DNA of 45,616 nucleotides, from positions 1-45,616 of IMG/VR virus record IMGVR_UViG_3300048592_000115. One strand, written 5' to 3'. Positions 5,536 through 15,500 of the stretch are shown here, piece by piece. The notes beneath the pieces were generated by a model. That model was given only the letters and a program-made list of their open reading frames with translations, searched no databases and had not been told where the DNA came from. Each line of letters opens with the position of its first letter. Position 1 is the stretch's first letter. The translations under genes were made by a program, and so were the position numbers. Origin of the DNA: a virus.

Positions 5536-5560
5536 CAGTATCTTAATACCGTTAGTAGCG

Positions 5561-6508
5561 CTACAGTAAAGAGTAAAGCCTTTCGGCACCTTCCTGAAGA
5601 TCAAGCACAGGTTCTATTAGTCTTCTATCCGGATGAAGTATCATACCAATACCTCCCATTTGTTCTCTATCTTTTCTATGGAATCCTTTCTTTTTTGAAA
5701 AGGCATCCGTTTCCTTGTAAGTACCAAGGGAGAGGAAGGAAACATCTCTGCTTTTCCCACCAAACTCTTTAACATACTGTTGAGATATAGCCTTCTGATG
5801 CATATGAGCTGTGATAAAAGCATCTCCCCCTTCTGCATCATCTCTCATTAATCTCATAGCAGCATGAGCATTATTATATATGGAGAATCCGTTATGTCTA
5901 TGACAACCCGAAATCTTATACGGTGTTTCTCCTACTGTTAGGTTTATATAGGATACCCCTTCTAAATAATGGGCTTGAAAATCACGAGCAAAATTTAAAT
6001 ATTGTGAAGCACCTATTTTTGAACTCCATCCGTCATGATCCCCATTCCAGGCACATAATAGTTTTCCTTTCATTTCCCGCAAAGCAGATTGCATATATAA
6101 TATCTGTTCGTCTGGGATTGCAATCTCGTCATATACTGCCGGAGTAAAGAAGAAGGAATCTGTTAGATCCCCTAATGCAAAAGCATAAGTATTCGGCATA
6201 TCCCTTACTATGCCTACATGTCTTCCGAAAAGTTCATAATCTACATCTTGTCCTCCGGCATGAACATCACCGAAACTATATAACATTATAGGTTTATCTG
6301 TATTGATCTTGATGTCTACTACTTCTGGAGTACCGATACTTTCTTTTCTTCTTTGCTGTTCTGATTGCATTCTTTCCTGCCACCAGGCAAAGTCTTGAGG
6401 GGCTGAATGAAGAGGGGTAGTAAATTCTATTTGAGGGTGTGTTACATTGCGTGCTTTAATTTGATCTGCAGATTGATAGCTGCCATCTGGATAGTATAGT
6501 CCACTCAT
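5561..6508 (-). CDS. Calcineurin-like metallophosphoesterase, 315 aa
   Basis: The metal-binding motifs of this superfamily are in order: GDVH (80-83), GDLTD (113-117), NGDHD (155-159, the usual GNH(D/E) with Asp for Asn), GCHRH near 204 and AHMH near 238. Such enzymes cleave phosphomonoesters or diesters with a dinuclear metal centre; the substrate cannot be told. The N-terminal 70 residues lie outside the domain. It is the last gene of the late transcript, downstream of the lysis genes. Confidence 0.85.
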   Translation of the reverse strand: MSGLYYPDGSYQSADQIKARNVTHPQIEFTTPLHSAPQDFAWWQERMQSEQQRRKESIGTPEVVDIKINTDKPIMLYSFGDVHAGGQDVDYELFGRHVGIVRDMPNTYAFALGDLTDSFFFTPAVYDEIAIPDEQILYMQSALREMKGKLLCAWNGDHDGWSSKIGASQYLNFARDFQAHYLEGVSYINLTVGETPYKISGCHRHNGFSIYNNAHAAMRLMRDDAEGGDAFITAHMHQKAISQQYVKEFGGKSRDVSFLSLGTYKETDAFSKKKGFHRKDREQMGGIGMILHPDRRLIEPVLDLQEGAERLYSLL

Positions 6509-6528
6509 ATTTAGTTTTCTAATCTAGG

Positions 6529-6714
6529 TTAATATCTTTTCTTCTTCAACCGGTTCCGTTTTTTCTGCTGAAGATCCTTATAGTAATCCGTTATGGAATT
6601 GAATAACCTTTCATAATCTACCCTGCTTGGAACTCTTTTAATTTCTTGAATGTCTTTTTGATACACTCTCTCATTATTGATTAGCTGTAATAGCTCATCT
6701 CCATAATGTATCAT
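6529..6714 (-). CDS. Small basic protein, 61 aa
   Basis: It is helical and charged, ending in a strongly basic tail (QQKKRNRLKKKRY) that could bind nucleic acid. No family recognised. Tightly spaced between the phosphoesterase and a zinc-finger gene. Confidence 0.6.
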   Translation of the reverse strand: MIHYGDELLQLINNERVYQKDIQEIKRVPSRVDYERLFNSITDYYKDLQQKKRNRLKKKRY

Positions 6715-6731
6715 AGTTACCTTTTAAAAAG

Positions 6732-6941
6732 TTAAGTACGCATACTACGCCTTAGCTTTTTCTCAAGCTTAAGATAGGCCTTGCTTAATACATGCTGAGC
6801 CTTCTCGCCCCTATTATTAAATTGAGCATAAAAAGATGCAGACTCTCTTCTATAACAGGGCTTGCAGTAAGTATGCGTTTTATAGTCCATAACATAAATG
6901 CTAGCTGGACTATCTTGTTCGTGGCATAGTTCACATTCCAT
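6732..6941 (-). CDS. Small zinc-finger protein, 69 aa
   Basis: CELCHEQD at the N-terminus and CKPCYRRE about 23 residues later form a CxxC...CxxC zinc knuckle, followed by a basic helix. No specific function. It abuts the holin-like gene, sharing one base (6941). Confidence 0.65.
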   Translation of the reverse strand: MECELCHEQDSPASIYVMDYKTHTYCKPCYRRESASFYAQFNNRGEKAQHVLSKAYLKLEKKLRRSMRT

Positions 6942-7159
6942 TAGAATCTTGTTAATCCTCCCTCTAATGTTGTATTGCCAGCTTCTTTACCATAATCGTG
7001 CAGGATCTTATCAATTGCCCTAAGCACAATTACAGTTAATGTAATAAACTCAGTATTCCAGGGTTGCCCAGAAAGCCAGTTTATTAAAAGGGGAATGAGA
7101 GCAATAACAAGAATCCTTAATGGCTCCTTGATTGCTTCCCATAATGCAGACTTGCTCAT
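6941..7159 (-). CDS. Holin-like membrane protein, 72 aa
   Basis: Two hydrophobic segments (residues 14-29 and 36-46) are followed by a charged C-terminal tail containing DKILHDYGKE. This small-protein pattern recurs beside phage endolysins and is often annotated as holin-like. Its position two genes below the M23-like lysin supports a lysis role; homology to a named holin family is not certain. Confidence 0.55.
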   Translation of the reverse strand: MSKSALWEAIKEPLRILVIALIPLLINWLSGQPWNTEFITLTVIVLRAIDKILHDYGKEAGNTTLEGGLTRF

Positions 7160-7175
7160 ATAAATAATATAAAAA

Positions 7176-7397
7176 TTAATCTATTATATTCTTTCCCACA
7201 TGCACTCTAACCTGATTCTTTTGCCTCCAAATTTCGGGTTCACATTGTTCTACAGCAGGGCATCCTTCACATAGTTGAGAGATGGTGCTTAGTTTAAATC
7301 CTACCACAGTTAGGAAATCCCCACATTTTCTACGGGCTATTTGTTCAACATTGCAAATCCCATCCCAATTGGGTGGGTATTGATCAAGATTATCCAT
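7176..7397 (-). CDS. Small Cys-containing protein, 73 aa
   Basis: It has five cysteines, with CEGCPAVEQC forming a likely metal or disulfide cluster. It lies between the lysin and holin-like genes and its start abuts the lysin stop. No family recognised. Confidence 0.6.
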   Translation of the reverse strand: MDNLDQYPPNWDGICNVEQIARRKCGDFLTVVGFKLSTISQLCEGCPAVEQCEPEIWRQKNQVRVHVGKNIID

Positions 7398-8215
7398 TAC
7401 GCTTTGATGTAATAAGTTATTGGTTTATAAGAAGCTAATTCTGCATTAGCTTTTTCAAGATCAGTTTCTAAGGAAAGTATCTTGGCCTCTGCCAAGGCTA
7501 GTTTGGTTTCACATTCGTTACAATTTGCAGGAGTGCTAACATCCGTCATGTATTCTCCACTTACCCAGCCAGATCCGTATTCAAACCAGATAGGTTGACC
7601 ACCTACTTCTTCTCCACATACTATCCTACTGCATGAGAACTTCGTTTTGGGAGGAAGCTTTCCTACTATTGCCGAACCAGTATTAGGTTCTTTCCTTACA
7701 TTCATTTCAATAGTATTTGTGGACTGGATTGTTAATGGCGTACTAAAAGTAAATATATCCTTCATAATATCAGAGTAATAAATAAGATGACGATCAGTAT
7801 ATGTTTCCCAGTTAGTCCACTTAAAATGCTTCTGTCCTTTTTGCCAGAAGAAAAGTTCTGCCGTTCTATCTGCATAATCCAGATATACTTTCCAACCATT
7901 ATAATATAAAGCTACATGAATATGATCTCCCTTTGCCGTTCCCAACTTCACACCCTTCTTATGATTATATGTATCTGTCGGAGTGAAGTGTACGAACTGA
8001 ACATAGGCATCCTTAACTCCGTTTATCCAGTACTCGCAACCACCATCATAGTCTTGTGACCATTTCCTTTTAAATGTTAAATCTGCTGGAGCATAAACCC
8101 CTTTATCGTTATATCCAAGATATCCAAAATCAAAAGCACAAAAGGCCTGAGCAGCACCATGATTTGTTTGAGTAATTATATACAGGGGATCCTTATAGAA
8201 GCTACCTAATTTCAT
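7397..8215 (-). CDS. M23-like (LytM-type) lysin with SH3-like domain, 272 aa
   Basis: Residues 15-105 show the metallopeptidase layout: H19 and D29 in the first motif, a lone H76 (VHFTP) and HIH at 98-100, with YAPAD in between. M23 enzymes cut peptide cross-bridges of peptidoglycan. The first motif is a loose version of HxxxD. Residues 167-215 look like a bacterial SH3 wall-binding domain (MNVRKEPNTGSAIVGKL to GWVSGEYM), followed by a coiled coil (225-258). No signal peptide is visible, so it would need the holin. Confidence 0.65.
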   Translation of the reverse strand: MKLGSFYKDPLYIITQTNHGAAQAFCAFDFGYLGYNDKGVYAPADLTFKRKWSQDYDGGCEYWINGVKDAYVQFVHFTPTDTYNHKKGVKLGTAKGDHIHVALYYNGWKVYLDYADRTAELFFWQKGQKHFKWTNWETYTDRHLIYYSDIMKDIFTFSTPLTIQSTNTIEMNVRKEPNTGSAIVGKLPPKTKFSCSRIVCGEEVGGQPIWFEYGSGWVSGEYMTDVSTPANCNECETKLALAEAKILSLETDLEKANAELASYKPITYYIKA

Positions 8216-8257
8216 ATAATCATATTAACGAATTATATAAATACAGTATATCACAAC

Positions 8258-9007
8258 TTAATACTTAACAATATAGTTTAAGGTAATGTATGGATTCATA
8301 ATCGATAATGCCGTACCACTACCTCCCAAACTATGAGTATGGGCAGATTCGTTTTGGTTTGTGGCCGTAGTATTTTCCACCCATTGTCCTGCATCTTTAT
8401 ATGTTCCAGAAGCCCCATCCGGAATATGAAGACTACCAGATGCTGCCGATGCTGCAAACTGAACTCTATGTCCATGAGCATTTTGGGTATGAGTATGTGC
8501 AGTTCCAGCACCAGTTGATATATTGGGAAGATTCGCTTGGGCAATAGTTGCTGTTTTAGCTCCACCAGTTTCTCCAAGAGCGTCAAAGCTTCCATCTGCT
8601 GAATCGTATCCTACTGGAACCTTACCTTTTAAGTTAGGTAAAGTAAATGTGGTACTGCCATCTCCGGTACCATAAGTAGTTCCTATCACTTGGAAAAGAT
8701 CTTTATATACAGTTCTACTTACTGTACTACCATCACAAATAAACCAACCCGTTGGTGCTGTACTACCGGCAAACATTGTAATAGCTCCTACTGGATTGGC
8801 ACTACTTCCCGATATACCATAGGTATTATTATCCAACTTTCCTATCTCTAATACTACTTCATCTCCGTCTTTGACTACAAGATTGCCATCCTTAACTGCA
8901 ATAAAATCTCCTACATTTCCACCATGTATTAAACTTCTTTCCTTTTGTTCCTCTACTGGTAAAGGTCTTCTAAGCTCTTTGTTAAATCCGGCTTCCTGTA
9001 TTTCCAT
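8258..9007 (-). CDS. Tail-collar domain fibre protein, 249 aa
   Basis: Residues 75-125 are a phage tail collar domain: GAITMFAGSTAPTGWFICDG, then YKDLFQVIGTTYG and FTLPNLKGKVPVGYD. The C-terminus carries the HTHTQNAHGH and SAHTHSL metal-binding knots and ends in MNPYITLNYIVKY, typical of trimeric short tail fibre tips. It probably binds the cell surface. Its start overlaps the stop of the upstream tail protein at base 9007. Confidence 0.88.
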   Translation of the reverse strand: MEIQEAGFNKELRRPLPVEEQKERSLIHGGNVGDFIAVKDGNLVVKDGDEVVLEIGKLDNNTYGISGSSANPVGAITMFAGSTAPTGWFICDGSTVSRTVYKDLFQVIGTTYGTGDGSTTFTLPNLKGKVPVGYDSADGSFDALGETGGAKTATIAQANLPNISTGAGTAHTHTQNAHGHRVQFAASAASGSLHIPDGASGTYKDAGQWVENTTATNQNESAHTHSLGGSGTALSIMNPYITLNYIVKY

Positions 9008-11871
9008 TATATTGGTTTAAGATTGCTACTATTAGTTTCTTTTAGATATATCTCTAGACCATAAAGTATAAATGCATCTTCTCCACTAAACTGTATCGAG
9101 ATGGATTTCAAATTAGCATCTCCAAAAGGTGCTACTAATTCTCTATGAAACTTTTTATTGTCAGGCGTAGTACTAGTAGTTGTCCAATAGTTATACTCAT
9201 TATCTCCATCCCTAGCATAGGATATTATAGTTCCATCCTTTGAATATAATTTAAGATAAAGTTCTTTAAGTATTTTATCCAGCTCTATTTGTCCAGACTC
9301 TAATTCTTTAGTCCGGAAGTAATAAGTATAAGAAGAAGAAGATCCATCGCTTGCATCATCAGTAAACTTATTTCTAGTATACATTTTGTAAAGACTCATA
9401 TCATCTCTACTACCACCTATTACTATCTTTCCTAAAACAGTACTATCAAATACTCCAAATACAGTTCCCAATCCAGATTGAGGATAACCTTCTACAGTAA
9501 ATGATTGTTGATCTAAATTGTAAACAATCAAGCAATCTTCAATATTTAAACCCCTGGATATTATATACGAATTGTCACCAACAGAAACATAATACTTATT
9601 GTTATAGGTAAAGGCTGCGGCTTCGGAAAAGTTATTAGGATTTATTCCATTCCAGATACCCTTAAAAGTTACATTGTTTTCTATGGGTAAGGATATCTTT
9701 ACTGGTTCCGTCATACCTATACCGAACCTGTACATTCCATCCTTGTTTATCCAGAAAGCACTTCCCCTTAATACTTTAATGCTTCTGTGAGAAGAACATC
9801 CGTAATTGCCAAGCAGTCTTGAGTTAAGAGAATTAGGATCAAATAAATATGCATGGTTTTCAGTAAAAGCTAGAAATGGATTCTGATCCCCAAGTGATAC
9901 AAGCCCTGTACATTTACCATCTAGGTCAAAATAGTTTGAACATAAATAAATAACATCTTCATGCGCCCAGGCGTGAGTTCCTGATGCAGTACTAATGGTC
10001 ATGGTATCGGCATCAGTTATGGTTTCTATAGTTGCTACCTGTGATTTAGTAGAATTCCAAACATCCCAGCCCACCATATCAGAAGTTAATATCGCCTCAT
10101 CTATATTGACTGTGGGATAGCTTCCTATCGTTGCATTACCAGTTACCTTCTTGTATAAGAATATATCAGTTCCAGCTTCGGAATAGAACACCCTTCTTGG
10201 AAAAAGAGAAGATCCAGAAAAGAGAAGTCTTCCATTGCCTGCTGTAAGATACTTTGCTTCTAACCCATTAGTACTATCTACGGCAGATACTGTTGGGATA
10301 TCAGTATCAGATACTTTATATAAAGAATAAGCAGGAGTAGATGTGGCCTGAGTTACTGATATTTGGTAATCTCTGTCTATGACAATTGTGTGTGTACCAG
10401 CCCCAGCACCAGTTGTTGCTATCTTAGTTCCAGCTATGGCATTAGCATAACTTGTTGCCAGATTAAATGTATTTGCGGTTGCATATATAACATAATAAGT
10501 TGTCCCCGTACTCAATCCTGTTGGTAGAGTATCAGTTGTGGTAAAAGACACCTCATCTCCTGTTGCAAACCTATGTGCTGTTCTAGTTACTACACAAGGA
10601 TTAGCATTTGAAATGCTAGTTGCAGCACCAGGGTTACACCAAGTTATACTACTAAAGTTGTTGCCTGGATCTACAGTTTCACTTTCCCCAAACTCTGCCG
10701 AGTGATTAGCATTGTGAGAAGCATAAAGATTCAATAGGCTATAATCCCAATGTGCTCTATTTTCTGTGCCGGTAGTAGTATTATCATCACAGTCAATGAG
10801 CATTACTAAATGATATTTCGTATTGGCTTCAATTGGAATACTTAGTCCAGATACTGTAACAGTTGTTCCAGTAGTACAGGTCATACTTGGGAAAAGACCA
10901 TTAGCTATAATGGTGGATCCCGGTACTCCAGAGTTATCATTAACTATCCACCATTGTCTAATATAGTCTTCTCCGGCCCCTGCATTGCTACAATAATATG
11001 GATTACCATCAGACATCTTAATTGAAAAAGAAGATATTGGAGTGGCTCCAGTAGCATAAGTAGTGAACGCTTGAGAAGCATACATAAAAACTCTATTAGT
11101 TCCAGTTGTTTTTACTTGTGTAACGCCTCCATAACTTGTGCCATTACTATTAGTAGCATAGGCACGCATATAATAAAGAGTACCGGAAGTTAATCCTGTT
11201 ATAGACGCACTAAATACTCCGGTCTGCACATCCGTTCCAGCAGCCGTACTATCGGCAGTTGTTGGTGTACTTGTGCTTGATGAATAACAAATACCTCTTG
11301 CTGTAATGGTTTCCCCTCCAGTAGAGGTTATATTACCACCCATTGTGCAGGTAGTTTTATTTAAAGCACCTGCCGCTACATCAGATAATACCGTAGGAGT
11401 TGTAGTAGCTGGAGCGTATAAATACCCATAAGCTATAAAAGAAAAATCAACATTATAATTAGCCCCATTTAAATATCCTTGTCCTAAGGAATATCCAGGA
11501 GAATTGCTACACCACCAATTTATCATGTTTGTGTAAGCTACTGTATTATCTACTTTTTTAATACAATATTTAGCACCTGGAGTTACTGTAATTGGAGTAA
11601 AAGAAAAGCTATACCAATGAGCTGAAGTAGAAACACTATTAGCAGACATGCTTGCACTAGCCAATGCACTTCCTGTGGGAGCATCTCCAGAACAAGCATA
11701 AATATATATATCAATATTTCCAGATACGCTATTAGTTCTACTTAACAAAAGATCGACCTGATCTAATCGGTCATATCCAGATGGAATAGTAAATGACATA
11801 GAGAAATCACCAACGGCCCATCTATATGTTTCTTGTTTATCCCAAACAGCAATTTGTCCACCTGCACTCAT
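9007..11871 (-). CDS. Multidomain tail protein: jelly-roll, Fn3 and propeller-like domains, 954 aa
   Basis: The N-terminus (1-140) resembles a choice-of-anchor/galactose-binding-like beta domain (DQVDLLLSRTN, PTGSALASAS, GAKYCIKK). Residues 150-255 are an Fn3-like module (ATTTPTVLSDVAAG to YYMRAYATNSNGTSYGG). A second anchor-like domain spans about 260-390. A short module ending AIAGTKIATTGAGAGTHTI follows. The C-terminal half (540-900) is repetitive and propeller-like (GRLLFSGSSLFPRRVFYSEAG, AYLFDPNSLN, GSAFWINKDGMYRF). It is probably a tail or host-contact protein sharing modules with the next gene upstream. Confidence 0.65.
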   Translation of the reverse strand: MSAGGQIAVWDKQETYRWAVGDFSMSFTIPSGYDRLDQVDLLLSRTNSVSGNIDIYIYACSGDAPTGSALASASMSANSVSTSAHWYSFSFTPITVTPGAKYCIKKVDNTVAYTNMINWWCSNSPGYSLGQGYLNGANYNVDFSFIAYGYLYAPATTTPTVLSDVAAGALNKTTCTMGGNITSTGGETITARGICYSSSTSTPTTADSTAAGTDVQTGVFSASITGLTSGTLYYMRAYATNSNGTSYGGVTQVKTTGTNRVFMYASQAFTTYATGATPISSFSIKMSDGNPYYCSNAGAGEDYIRQWWIVNDNSGVPGSTIIANGLFPSMTCTTGTTVTVSGLSIPIEANTKYHLVMLIDCDDNTTTGTENRAHWDYSLLNLYASHNANHSAEFGESETVDPGNNFSSITWCNPGAATSISNANPCVVTRTAHRFATGDEVSFTTTDTLPTGLSTGTTYYVIYATANTFNLATSYANAIAGTKIATTGAGAGTHTIVIDRDYQISVTQATSTPAYSLYKVSDTDIPTVSAVDSTNGLEAKYLTAGNGRLLFSGSSLFPRRVFYSEAGTDIFLYKKVTGNATIGSYPTVNIDEAILTSDMVGWDVWNSTKSQVATIETITDADTMTISTASGTHAWAHEDVIYLCSNYFDLDGKCTGLVSLGDQNPFLAFTENHAYLFDPNSLNSRLLGNYGCSSHRSIKVLRGSAFWINKDGMYRFGIGMTEPVKISLPIENNVTFKGIWNGINPNNFSEAAAFTYNNKYYVSVGDNSYIISRGLNIEDCLIVYNLDQQSFTVEGYPQSGLGTVFGVFDSTVLGKIVIGGSRDDMSLYKMYTRNKFTDDASDGSSSSYTYYFRTKELESGQIELDKILKELYLKLYSKDGTIISYARDGDNEYNYWTTTSTTPDNKKFHRELVAPFGDANLKSISIQFSGEDAFILYGLEIYLKETNSSNLKPI

Positions 11872-11887
11872 ATTAATTCAATAATAA

Positions 11888-12589
11888 TTATCTATCTGTA
11901 ACATTAAATACATCTGTACCATCTCTAGTCCAAGTAATACCAGACGGAACTGATGTTGAATTAGTACCTAAACCAAGGTAATATAACCTTCCCTGAAAGC
12001 TACAGAAATCAATCTTATATCCATCAGTTACTGCATCCGTATATTTATAAAGACTATGGGTGCCAGAACCTGCACTAGATGTAGCAATCTTAGTACCGGC
12101 AATAGCATTATCATAAGAAGTTGCTAAATATATTTCATCTGCATCTTTATAAATAGCCCAGTACTTTGTACTTGCAGTTAATCCAGTAGGTAATTCTCCA
12201 TCTGTTGTTAGATACACATCATCTCCAGTTGCCAATCCATGAGCCGAGGCACTGATAACTACTGCGTTTGCACCATTGCTTACTGTTGCGGTAGCAATTA
12301 ATGCTGATATTTCATTTATATAGGAAGCGTTATTATAATAATAAAGATTACCATTAGCACTCCAGAAAAGCCTTGGTAAACCAGTTACCCTTTCTTGTAC
12401 TCCTAATCCTTTTACATCTCCGGTACCAGATACATTCACTAAAAGGTCTGTGCCAGTTCTTGTGGCAACATTTCCATCCTGATCTAGGTTACAATTTAAT
12501 ATAAGTGGGGATTGATTGTTAGCTATTAAGTCGGGGGAACTGTGTTGATTCATACCTCCGGACAAATCCACTAGGTTAATTGTTGCCAT
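11888..12589 (-). CDS. Propeller-type tail protein, short, 233 aa
   Basis: It begins with GGMNQHSSPDLIANNQSPLILNCNLD, a pattern common at the start of phage propeller proteins of the tail tube or stabilisation type. Residues 105-190 carry the GLATGDDVYLTTDGELPTGL to AIAGTKIATSSAGSGTHSL module also found in the 954-residue protein. It ends at GRLYYLG to TRDGTDVFNVTDR, which parallels the downstream protein's GRLLFSG to SEAGTDIF. It may be the N-terminal half of a propeller whose remainder lies in the next gene. Confidence 0.6.
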   Translation of the reverse strand: MATINLVDLSGGMNQHSSPDLIANNQSPLILNCNLDQDGNVATRTGTDLLVNVSGTGDVKGLGVQERVTGLPRLFWSANGNLYYYNNASYINEISALIATATVSNGANAVVISASAHGLATGDDVYLTTDGELPTGLTASTKYWAIYKDADEIYLATSYDNAIAGTKIATSSAGSGTHSLYKYTDAVTDGYKIDFCSFQGRLYYLGLGTNSTSVPSGITWTRDGTDVFNVTDR

Positions 12590-15500
12590 TATTGAGAAGC
12601 CATATTAGAAATAATATCCTCTAAGTCTTGAGCCATTTGCTCATTACTTTTCTTTGCATCTGCATATACATTTCTTTCTCTAATCTTCCCCCCTAACACT
12701 CCCAATAAATTCAGTATACCAGAAACAGGATCGTTCTTGATAGATGCTGCGTTCCTTGCCTGATGCACTACTGGGGATATGAAAGGCATGGTTTGCAAGG
12801 CGTATGATTGATATGGATGTACTGTATTAGTAGTAATTACTCTTCCATTTTCTGCTATCTTATCACCACTTTTCCATCCTAAAGCCTTACGAAGAGGAAG
12901 GGGGAAGTCTTTCCAGAAAGAACCTCGTACACCTTCTTTAATAGGTTGTTTTTTAAATGCAGAATATCCAGTAGTCATCTCTATAGGGAACTTAATAATA
13001 GGCGTTACTTGAGATGCTAATGCAAAGAAAAATTCTTGAGGGCTATTAATGTTTATCAATTCATTTAATGCTTGTGTCGGTTCTCCAAACCCACTCATCA
13101 ATTTTACATTTCCATTCTCATTCTTACTAATAGGTATTACCATACCATCCGTAATCCAGTCGGGCATATTGTTCCACTCCTCATCTGTTATCTCTCCACC
13201 TGCTAATACCTTTTTTAAATTCTTGAATATCTTTTCTTGAATTAGCAGAGGCTTGTGTGATTTGCTAAGTACACTTAACTGATGCTCCATATTTGTTTTC
13301 ATAAAGCCATAGAAAGGTATAAGTCTTTTTACTCCTTGCCTTTCAAAGTTAGTCATTTTGGCAAAGTCTAATGAAGATTGTTTTGCCAGTCTTGCTGCAT
13401 TGTTTGGAGCATGATCGTTTAATTTGTCCAGGAAATTGGTTACCCTCATAAAATCTTCTCTCCAAGCCAGACTACCTACTACATTTCTAGTCCACCAATT
13501 ACCAGCATCCCTAAACTTTACATCCTGCGTAAACCTACCAAGATCATCTCCAAGCTGACTAAACTTGCCAGATATTATTGAGTACTTCCTTATAAGTTTA
13601 GCCTTCATTAAAAGATCGTCTGCCTTATCTCCAAACTTTTCCATTGCTTTTTTAAGGCCATCATTTTCTATAGACTTAAAGAAATCCATCATTTCTAAAC
13701 CCTCTTCAAAAGACCTATACATACGAGCTGGATTACCACCACCAAAACCTCCTAATAATACATTGATAAAATCACCTACTGCATTTCTAGCTCCGTAGCC
13801 GGGAGTCCAGGGAGAATAGGTAGTTACTATCTTCTTCCAATTATTATTTACCTTATCCCAGAACGCTGCAAATCTAGCAGCTCCCGGATGACTAAATGGT
13901 TTGGGATTAAAAGCTTTGTAATATTCATCCAGCATATCCGCTGCCTCTTTAGGAATGTAAAATCCGTTAAGGGAAGAGTTGTTAGTTATCTTTACATATC
14001 CTTTTCTTGGTTTAGTAAATACTATAGATTCTCCTTTTTCGTTTTTATATCTTTTTATCTGATCCTCAATCGCTATGTTCTGCTTTACCCTTTCTATTTG
14101 CAATTTCTTTTTAAACAATCTTTCCAAATTCTCCTCATAGGTTTTCTTATCGTCATACCACATTTCTTTTTTGCCAAATCTTTCTGCCAATTCTCTACTA
14201 TCTTCGAATTGCATCTTATATTCTGGTACAGAAATATCGTCACCTATTACACTCTTAACTGGTTGAGGTTGTAGTTTCGGTTTTGTTTCGGGTATTTTAA
14301 CCCCATTTTGAGTAGATGCCTTAATTTCTTTCTGTGATGCCTCTTGCATTAATTGCTCTTTATTATAAGGCTTCAGTGCCTCTTCCCTCATTATCTTCAA
14401 TTTATCCTCCCATACAGCTCGATTTTCTTTAACATCAATATCTAATTTCTCTGGTATTTTATTCTCTTTTAGTATTTTCTTATAAGCAGGATTTTTAACT
14501 AATTGATTTCTCTTTTCTACAAGTTCAAGTTTCTTTTTTAAGTACTCGGCCTTTCTACTTCCAGAAGATTTATTATATAGTTTAGTAAGTTCGTTTATTC
14601 TTCTATCCAAATCTTCCTTGTTCTTTAATACTATATTTTTATTACCTTCCATTGCATCAATTAATTCTTGGAGTGGATCTTCGCCACCTGCTTTTGTAGC
14701 GAATGTACTTTCGGTTTCGGATAATACCTTCTTTGCTGCGGCCGTTCTACCAAGCAATTCATCAGCATATTCTTTTCCAGACATCATTAGTGTCTTTCTT
14801 ACATAATTGTAAATACCCTGAGAATTACCTTCCTCTATCATCTTTTGAAGGGCCGGAGTCGGGGACTTGAATTTTCTTAAAAGGAAATCAACAAGATTAT
14901 TTTCAGTATCAAATACATTACTTATCTTTTCACCTGTCTTCGGATCCATCTCCTTTTTGAATTTACTGGCAAGCTCAGTTGCCTTCTTATTTATAGTTGG
15001 TCTAAAGGCAGAAAGCACCTCGTCTATTTCGTCGGGTTTTACCTCTCCTCTAGACATATATTTTTGAAGAGTTATTATATTATCTTTGCTTAATAATCTA
15101 CCCTTTCCTTCACTATACAGTTTCGGTTTTATTTCGGTAAGTGGAATATGAGTACCCTTTTTATCAAGCTTTCTAAAGTATGTAATATAATTACCAGGTT
15201 CGTAAGATTTATTAATCCTTCCCTTCATGGCATCTACTGTCCAGTTTTCTGTCTTCTCTAACGCCTTAAACTCTCTATCGGTAAGAGGCTTTTCTATCTT
15301 TCTTACATTAACTATTTGCACTGGTAGTTCGCCTTCTATCTCTACAATATCTCCAATCTTTCCTAATGGATACGATCTTGCAGTAGATGTTTTTTCCCCC
15401 AAACCTACAGCTTCAAGAGTTGATTTTCTACCAGTAATAGACTCACCTTTTTTCATTAAGAAATTCATTTTAGCTGGAGGGGCGAAGCTATCTGCAACAG

